A stretch of DNA of 64,000 bases from assembly GCA_964497515.1 (NCBI GenBank), contig CAZCCV010000003.1:1-64000 (forward strand), written 5' to 3'. This DNA is from CAZCCV01 sp964497515 (GTDB taxonomy: Bacteria; Armatimonadota; UBA5829; DTLH01). Both the position numbers and the translations under genes were made by a program. Below, one piece after another: positions 58,735-64,000 of this stretch; within the stretch, counting starts at the first letter, position 1; each line of letters begins with the position of its first letter. The notes beneath the pieces were generated by a model. It did not search any database. It saw only the letters and a list, made by a program, of their open reading frames with translations, and was not told the origin of the DNA.

Positions 58735-59652
58735 ATGTCAACTAGTAGTATCCACCTGGCAGACGATATTCGGCAGATAGCGCGCGGAATTGTGCGAGCC
58801 GATGAGCCGATGTCGAAGCACACTACTTTCGGTATCGGAGGTCCGGCTGAGGCTTTTGTAGAGCCGGCGGATGTAGATGATCTTGCCAGTATAATCATCC
58901 ATCTGAATTCACAGAAGATTCCCTGGTTCGTTCTTGGCGACGGTGCCAACTTGCTTGTCTCGGACAAAGGTATACGGGGCGTCGTGATTCGGACTGGGAA
59001 GCCTTTCCAGAAGGTTAGTATCGACAACTGTACAGTGACGGTCGGCAGCGGCGCGAAACTCGACAAGCTGGTTGGGATGACCGTCAATCTGGGGCTTGGT
59101 GGGCTCGAAAACACTGCAGGTATTCCGGGGACTGTTGGAGGCGCAATAGTTATGAATGCCGGAACCTACAGAGGGCAGATTGGTGACGTCGTCCAGCTTG
59201 TGCGAGTAGTCACCGATGATGGCAGCGTTCTGCAGATGGCGCCGGAGGATCTAGAGTTCAACTACAGGTGGAGTGTCTTTCAGCACGATAAGAGCAAGAT
59301 CATTGTCGAAGCTGTCCTCAAACTCGAGCAGGGCAACAAAGAAGAGCTTGTTCGCACGATGGAGCATATCCGCCGCAGGAGGAATACTAATCTGCCAAAC
59401 GCAAGAAGCGCTGGATGTGTCTTTAAGAATCCAGAAGGACAGAGTGCGGGGCAGTTGATCGACAAGCTTGGGCTGAAAGGCGCCAGCGTTGGTGGTGCAA
59501 GCATAGCAGAAAGACACGCTAACTTCATCGTGAATACGGGCGATGCCACCGCAAATGATGTGCGCACTCTTGCAGAAAAGGTGCGAAGTGCGATCAAATC
59601 GGAGTTCGATATGGACCTCGAGTATGAAATTAGGATAGTCGGAGACTGGTAG
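58735..59652 (+). CDS. murB: UDP-N-acetylenolpyruvoylglucosamine reductase
   Basis: 305 residues. FAD- and NADPH-dependent reduction step of UDP-MurNAc synthesis. The FAD-binding segments KHTTFGIGGPA, LGDGANLLVSD and GLENTAGIPGTVGGA are present. The proton-donating Ser of the GSxFKNP motif is Cys here (SAGCVFKNP). It is type II by length and lacks the extra C-terminal fold. GAGGGG lies upstream of ATG 58735. It heads the murB-ddl-ftsQ run. Confidence 0.95.
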   Translation: MSTSSIHLADDIRQIARGIVRADEPMSKHTTFGIGGPAEAFVEPADVDDLASIIIHLNSQKIPWFVLGDGANLLVSDKGIRGVVIRTGKPFQKVSIDNCTVTVGSGAKLDKLVGMTVNLGLGGLENTAGIPGTVGGAIVMNAGTYRGQIGDVVQLVRVVTDDGSVLQMAPEDLEFNYRWSVFQHDKSKIIVEAVLKLEQGNKEELVRTMEHIRRRRNTNLPNARSAGCVFKNPEGQSAGQLIDKLGLKGASVGGASIAERHANFIVNTGDATANDVRTLAEKVRSAIKSEFDMDLEYEIRIVGDW

Positions 59653-59656
59653 TAGC

Positions 59657-60697
59657 GTGAATAGACTCAAGGTTGCAGTTCTTATGGGCGGCCTGTCATC
59701 GGAACGGGCCGTTTCTCTTTCGACGGGCAGAATGATTTTGGAAGCCCTGGACAAATCCAAATATGACGCTTTTCCTGTAGATGGAGCGTTGATTGTTGGC
59801 AGTACAGCCCGAAAACTCCCTGGTGGGGAGACAGCGATTCCAGCTATAGCCGAGGCTGAAAAGGCTCTTGCAAAAATTGGTCCACTCCGCTCGGTAGCTG
59901 ATATCGCAGTGCCTGAAAACGGGCGGGCTGATGTGGCGTTTATTGCTCTTCACGGGCGGTTTGGAGAAGATGGCACTATACAGGGTATGCTCGAGCTTCT
60001 TGGGATTCCATATACTGGCTCTGGGGTTCTGGCAAGTGCACTTGCAATAGATAAAATAGCAAGCAAGAGGGTGCTCGCTGATGTAGGGATCAATGTGCCT
60101 CGCTCTGTAGATATCCGCCGAAAATCTGAGATGGCAGCAAGGGATATAATCTCGGAAGTTCGGGCACTCGGATATCCGGCTATGGTGAAGCCCAGTAAGC
60201 AGGGATCTACCATTGGGATGTCGAAGGTAGAAGATGAAGCAGCGCTTCTCAGTGCGGTAGAGAAGGCGTTTGAGTACGACACTCAAGTGCTGGTTGAACA
60301 GTTTACCTGTGGGACAGAAATAACCGTCGGTTTGCTCGGAAATGACGATCCTCAGGTGCTGCCGATCGTTGAAATTGTGCCTGCAAAAGGACTCTACGAT
60401 TACGAGGCCAAATACACTCCGGGAGCAACGGAGGAGATAGTCCCCGCTCGTATCTCCGAATCGGCGGCGACGAAAGCGCGGGAACACGCGCTACTTGCAC
60501 ACAGAGCTATTAGTTGCAGAGGGATGTCGCGGGTCGATATGATTGTGACTCCCGATGGAGAGCCTGTCACTCTGGAAGTTAATACTATTCCAGGGATGAC
60601 TCCTACAAGTCTTCTGCCAACCGCAGCTAAAGCAGCAGGGATTGAGTTTCCGGTGCTGCTCGATAGATTAATCGAACTCGCCCTTCTGGAGGAGTAG
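59657..60697 (+). CDS. ddl: D-alanine--D-alanine ligase
   Basis: 346 residues, ATP-grasp enzyme making the D-Ala-D-Ala dipeptide for peptidoglycan. The N-terminal GGLSSERAVSLSTG loop, HGRFGEDGTIQG, PAMVKPSKQGSTIGMS and EVNTIPGMTPTSLLP are the family signatures. The start is GTG 59657, four bases after the murB stop. An insert of about 20 residues near 35-55 lengthens it beyond E. coli DdlB (306). Confidence 0.96.
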   Translation: MNRLKVAVLMGGLSSERAVSLSTGRMILEALDKSKYDAFPVDGALIVGSTARKLPGGETAIPAIAEAEKALAKIGPLRSVADIAVPENGRADVAFIALHGRFGEDGTIQGMLELLGIPYTGSGVLASALAIDKIASKRVLADVGINVPRSVDIRRKSEMAARDIISEVRALGYPAMVKPSKQGSTIGMSKVEDEAALLSAVEKAFEYDTQVLVEQFTCGTEITVGLLGNDDPQVLPIVEIVPAKGLYDYEAKYTPGATEEIVPARISESAATKAREHALLAHRAISCRGMSRVDMIVTPDGEPVTLEVNTIPGMTPTSLLPTAAKAAGIEFPVLLDRLIELALLEE

Positions 60698-60699
60698 AT

Positions 60700-61575
60700 T
60701 TGCGTAAGAAAACCTCCCATAGGAGACCGACAGGAAGAACAGGTCGGCGCCGCACGTACAGGCGCAATAGACGGCGGTTCGACTTCAGCAAGCTGATAGC
60801 GCCACTTCTGTTGCTGTTCGCTACGGCAGTTGTCGGTGCTGGGTGTTACTATGTGCTTACTACGCCGAAACTGGTAGTCTCGCACGTGAAGGTTTCAGGC
60901 ACAAAACTGGCCAACAGGAATGTAATCGAGTCCGACATAAGTAATCGCATCTGCGGTAAGAATATGCTGATCATTCGGAAGAGTGATGTTGCATCGAGGA
61001 TCAAGAGTGCATACCCTGAGGTATCGACAGTGAATGTGGGGCGTGTGCTGCCGAGAACTGTCGTAGCAAAGGTTGAAGAAAGGGTTCCGTACGCTGTATT
61101 CACTCTAACTGAGAACACAGGATCCTCACCCAAAATGGCAGTCTACTGGCTTGTGGACGCCGACGGAGTGCCTTTTCATAGAGTTGATAAGCTGCCAATG
61201 GATCTGGTTGTTATCGAGGCAGATTCGAGGCTTGGAATAACGGTAGTCTCAGGTAAGAGAATCGCGAATTCCATATTTGAAAGTGCGCTTGCGAGCATTG
61301 AAGAATGTCACCGAATACACTGCAAAGTCAGGAAAATATCCGTTGACCGACTCGGCAATCTGTGCTTAAATATGGGCAGTGATTTTTACGTGAAACTCGG
61401 CCAGCCGGTCGAAATTTCGAAAAAACTGGCTACTTTGTCAAAGATTTTATACAGGCCAGAGTTCGGCAATGGCGTAGAGTATATCGATGTGAGTTGTAGC
61501 GATGCTCCTGTTTGGAAGCCTAAACAGGACATCAGTGACAGATCGAGATTGAAGCGGGATGGCGGGGCTGGTTAA
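60700..61575 (+). CDS. ftsQ: Cell division protein FtsQ/DivIB
   Basis: 291 residues. Bitopic divisome protein bridging early and late division factors. A strongly basic N-terminus (Arg/Lys-rich, about 1-27) precedes one helix (about 30-50), a POTRA domain (about 55-125, VSHVKVSGTKLANRNVIESD) and the FtsQ domain (about 130-260). The start is TTG 60700 with GGAGGAG upstream at the ddl end. The order ddl-ftsQ is widespread. Confidence 0.92.
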   Translation: MRKKTSHRRPTGRTGRRRTYRRNRRRFDFSKLIAPLLLLFATAVVGAGCYYVLTTPKLVVSHVKVSGTKLANRNVIESDISNRICGKNMLIIRKSDVASRIKSAYPEVSTVNVGRVLPRTVVAKVEERVPYAVFTLTENTGSSPKMAVYWLVDADGVPFHRVDKLPMDLVVIEADSRLGITVVSGKRIANSIFESALASIEECHRIHCKVRKISVDRLGNLCLNMGSDFYVKLGQPVEISKKLATLSKILYRPEFGNGVEYIDVSCSDAPVWKPKQDISDRSRLKRDGGAG

Positions 61576-61618
61576 GCAGCACTTGTGGATTGTCTGTGAC
61601 AATCTGTGGTAGAGGTAA

Positions 61619-62335
61619 ATGCGCGGCAAATCGTGGGTCCTTCAAATAACGATTATGAGTGTTGTCCTTGGGATGTTGCTCGCTGTCGCGATTAAAACCA
61701 AAGTAATTAACGGGGGCACCGACGTCCCGATCAGGCCGAATGAAATGCTTGCTGCACTTCGCGAAACCAGAAGGCAGAATCTCGAACTTACTGAGCAAGC
61801 AGTCTCATTAAAGAAGAAACTGAAAGAGTACGAAGAGAAAGTCTCGAAGGGAGCCCCGGGAGAGGATTTGCTCAGAAAAGAAATCCTCGATTCCCGGTTC
61901 CGTGCGGGGCTTACTGCTGTAAAAGGGCCTGGAGTAATCGTGACTCTTAAAGATAGCCCTCAGAAGGGGGCGTCTGCTGCAGCGTCGCCGACGGAGCTGA
62001 TTATTCACGATTCCGATATCAGGAACTTTGTTAACGAGCTGGTTGTTGCCGGAGCAGAGGCGATTGCTATTAACAACCATAGGATAGTCTTTAGATCTGC
62101 TGTAAGGTGCGTGGGGCCGGTAGTGCTTATAAACGATGAGCAGGCTGCCGCACCGTACGAAATACGTGCCATTGGCGATCCCCGTACTCTCGAGGGTGCG
62201 CTGAGAGTGCCGCAGGGGCTGGTAGACAGCTTCCCAGACCCACAGATGGTCGATATTAAGCAGTCCGAGAAAATCGAAGTACCTGCTTACGACAATCCGA
62301 AACCGTATAAGTGGGCTGAACCGGTCGAACAGTAA
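61619..62335 (+). CDS. DUF881-family membrane protein
   Basis: 238 residues. One N-terminal helix (about 7-25), a coiled coil (about 40-75) and the DUF881 domain (about 95-225, GPGVIVTLKDSP, AGAEAIAINNHRIVFRS, AIGDP). In Firmicutes and Actinobacteria this family lies between ftsQ and ftsA/ftsZ with the small basic protein, as here. Its precise function is unknown; a division-associated role is inferred from context. Confidence 0.9.
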   Translation: MRGKSWVLQITIMSVVLGMLLAVAIKTKVINGGTDVPIRPNEMLAALRETRRQNLELTEQAVSLKKKLKEYEEKVSKGAPGEDLLRKEILDSRFRAGLTAVKGPGVIVTLKDSPQKGASAAASPTELIIHDSDIRNFVNELVVAGAEAIAINNHRIVFRSAVRCVGPVVLINDEQAAAPYEIRAIGDPRTLEGALRVPQGLVDSFPDPQMVDIKQSEKIEVPAYDNPKPYKWAEPVEQ

Positions 62336-62421
62336 GTGAGTCTCTATCCTGATTGCTGTTGATCGGTCGGGGCACGCAGTTTTGTTGAAGAAGAGGATAT
62401 AGAGGAAAGGTTTGTCTTAAG

Positions 62422-62784
62422 ATGGCTTGGCTGCCGCTTGTTGGTCTGGTTGCAGGGTTTCTGATTGTCTTCCAGTCGAGTATTCATGTGCCGAGCTATC
62501 TGGCTAGTTATTTATCACTGGGGACGCTCGCCGGACTCGATTCGATATTTGGCGGAATCAGAGCCGGCATCGAGGGTAAGTTTCACGACGATATTTTCTT
62601 GTCGGGGTTTGTGGTCAATACGCTTTTGGCCGCTGGCTTGGCGTATCTTGGCGATCTGATCGGTGTAGATCTGTTTTTGGCGGCTGTTGTGGTGATGGGA
62701 GGAAGAGTGTTCCTTAATCTGTCGCTCATTCGCAGATACTGGCTCACAAAAGCAGCTATGGCCAAGAAGACAGACAAATCGTAA
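62422..62784 (+). CDS. sbp: Small basic membrane protein (Sbp, DUF1290 family)
   Basis: 120 residues, four predicted helices (about 1-20, 25-45, 60-80, 83-103). VPSYLASYLSLGTLAGLDSI with the following GGIRAGIEGKFHDDIF is the family core. It follows DUF881 and precedes ftsA. The biochemical role is not known. The bases 62336-62421 show nothing else. Confidence 0.92.
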   Translation: MAWLPLVGLVAGFLIVFQSSIHVPSYLASYLSLGTLAGLDSIFGGIRAGIEGKFHDDIFLSGFVVNTLLAAGLAYLGDLIGVDLFLAAVVVMGGRVFLNLSLIRRYWLTKAAMAKKTDKS

Positions 62785-62856
62785 CCTCTGAATCGGAGGT
62801 TATTCGTGCAAAAAATACTGAGCGGGTGGGTTTTGTAAAGCGCTTGGGGGGTTATC

Positions 62857-64000
62857 GTGGCCAAGAGCGAGATTTTCGCTGGTCTTGATATTGGTTCAAC
62901 AAAGGTCTGCACGACCGTTGCCGAAGTTCACGACGACGGTCGCGTTGATGTAATTGGGGTTGGATTGGTTCCGTGCTCGGGTCTCAAACGAGGCATTGTG
63001 GTCGATGTTGATGCAACGGCTAAAGGCATCAGAGAATCAATCGAAACGGCTCAGCGTGCCTCTGGGGCAGAGATTCATACAGCTATCGTTGGTGTTACCG
63101 GCGAACATATCTTCTGGCTCAACGAACACGGCCAGGTGACGATTGAGCAGGGAGACCACGAAGTAAAGAAAGAGCACGTCAATGCTGTAGTGGAAGCGTC
63201 ACGCCGAATCAAGATTCCCCAGGACAAAGAGATTATCTACTCTGTTCCCCGAAGTTTCACCGTGGATGGTCAGACGGGAATCAAAGACCCTGTTGGTATG
63301 TTCGGACGCAAGCTCGAAGTAGAAACACTCATAACTGGCGGCACTTCAAGATTCCTCGAGAACATCGTTAGAAGTGTCAGCAAGGCTGGTGTCGAAATCG
63401 AGAGGTTGATCCCGTCAGCTATTGCATCGGGTCTTGCGGTGACGAGCCAGGAAGAGCGAGACTTGGGCGTTGCTGTCATCGATATCGGCGGAGGTACAAC
63501 GGACATTGCTGTATTCGTAAATGGCGAAATATACGCAAATGCAGTGCTACCTGTTGGTGGTGGGCATATAAGCCACGACATTGCGGTCGGTTTGCGGACG
63601 ACTGAAGACGAAGCTGAGCGGGTAAAGATGAACTATGGCTGTGCGTCAGTTGGTCTGGTCAAAGAGGGACAGACCATCTCGGTTGCTGCACTCGGTTCAT
63701 CGGAGTCTAAAGAGTTACCTAGGCATATCCTGGCTCAGTTGATAGAGCCCAGAGTTGAGGAGATTTTTGAGTTGGCTCACAAACAGATCGATAAGACGGG
63801 TTATCTCGGCCTGCTGCCGATGGGAATAGCGATCGCTGGTGGTTCAGTGACCTTGCCCGGTATCATCGACGTGGCGACTCGGGTGCTTGAGACTCCGTCG
63901 AGAGCGGAGACACCTAGAGGCTTCGGCGGAGCCGTGAATTGTGTGAGCGGTCCTGAGCACGCAACAAGTGTCGGTCTTGTGATGTTTGCAGCGAGAGAAC
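62857..64000 (+). CDS. ftsA: Cell division protein FtsA (3' end beyond window)
   Basis: 381 complete codons, open at the right edge. Actin-like protein that tethers FtsZ to the membrane. Phosphate loop 1 FAGLDIGSTKVCT, the 1C domain (about 80-165) that replaces subdomain 1B of actin, and phosphate loop 2 VIDIGGGTTDIAVF are clear. The start is GTG 62857 with a G-run upstream. The C-terminal amphipathic helix lies outside the window, and ftsZ presumably follows. Confidence 0.95.
   Translation, partial: MAKSEIFAGLDIGSTKVCTTVAEVHDDGRVDVIGVGLVPCSGLKRGIVVDVDATAKGIRESIETAQRASGAEIHTAIVGVTGEHIFWLNEHGQVTIEQGDHEVKKEHVNAVVEASRRIKIPQDKEIIYSVPRSFTVDGQTGIKDPVGMFGRKLEVETLITGGTSRFLENIVRSVSKAGVEIERLIPSAIASGLAVTSQEERDLGVAVIDIGGGTTDIAVFVNGEIYANAVLPVGGGHISHDIAVGLRTTEDEAERVKMNYGCASVGLVKEGQTISVAALGSSESKELPRHILAQLIEPRVEEIFELAHKQIDKTGYLGLLPMGIAIAGGSVTLPGIIDVATRVLETPSRAETPRGFGGAVNCVSGPEHATSVGLVMFAARE

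Noticed and set aside
1..64000. CRISPR arrays, insertion sequences, prophage genes and rRNA genes
   Set aside because: Looked for by eye; no regularly spaced direct repeats, transposases, phage proteins or rRNA were found.

Overview
The window reads as chromosome of a free-living, Gram-negative-type (diderm) bacterium outside the Proteobacteria. Diderm evidence is an Omp85/BamA-like barrel, a LolA-like secreted protein and a PEP-CTERM protein. Against Proteobacteria are the division cluster murB-ddl-ftsQ-DUF881-sbp-ftsA (the DUF881/small-basic-protein pair is known mainly from Firmicutes, Actinobacteria and relatives), the short archaeal/eukaryotic-type ProS, and the order radical SAM (TIGR03960/DUF2344)-rng-rplU-rpmA. 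This mixture fits Armatimonadota or a neighbouring diderm Terrabacteria lineage best; that placement is inference from gene content only. GTG and TTG starts behind strong Shine-Dalgarno sites are very common.

Layout. 0.2-4.4 kb: giant secreted multidomain metalloprotease-like protein. 4.6-7.0: iorAB, indolepyruvate:ferredoxin oxidoreductase. 7.1-8.1: exported YVTN-type beta-propeller. 8.2-10.6 (minus): Omp85 barrel plus an unknown partner. 10.7-12.5: YedF-like DsrE protein, a lipoprotein, a PEP-CTERM protein. 12.7-13.7: psuG. 13.9-19.2: efp, a Cys-rich membrane protein, accB, a pilin-like protein, accC, nusB, ispA. 19.2-20.7: GH20 hexosaminidase. 20.7-23.9 (minus): mtnA, lysS, greA. 24.7-27.7: class III aminotransferase and a degenerate NtrC-type regulator. 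27.8-33.9: pbp1A, pbp2, accD, accA. 34.3-36.3 (minus): an EcoRI-family restriction-modification pair beside tRNA-Ala. 36.8-38.8 (minus): proS and a STAS anti-anti-sigma factor. 38.9-42.6: HtrA protease with four PDZ-like segments followed by two apparently dead protease-fold paralogues. 42.8-45.4: tightly overlapping ATP-grasp-like / KamA-like radical SAM / glutaredoxin operon. 46.3-52.8: HAD phosphatase, second greA, TIGR03960 radical SAM, rng, rplU, rpmA. 52.8-56.0 (minus): LolA-like protein, S41 protease, DUF4037-like protein. 56.4-57.9: lemA-htpX. 58-64: degenerate receiver, then the cell-wall/division cluster running off the right edge inside ftsA.

Themes. All four acetyl-CoA carboxylase subunits are present in two operons (accB/accC and accD/accA), the latter behind a perfect palindrome overlapping its probable -35 box. 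Peptidoglycan synthesis and division are represented by pbp1A, pbp2, murB, ddl, ftsQ and ftsA. Envelope proteolysis and quality control recur (HtrA set, S41, HtpX, Omp85). The strongest leads for undescribed biology are the ATP-grasp/KamA/glutaredoxin operon, the HtrA plus two pseudoprotease array, the NtrC-like protein that lacks its sigma-54 and ATPase motifs, and a 13-codon leader ORF whose end carries the rng ribosome-binding site. Everything here was read by eye; no database search was run.
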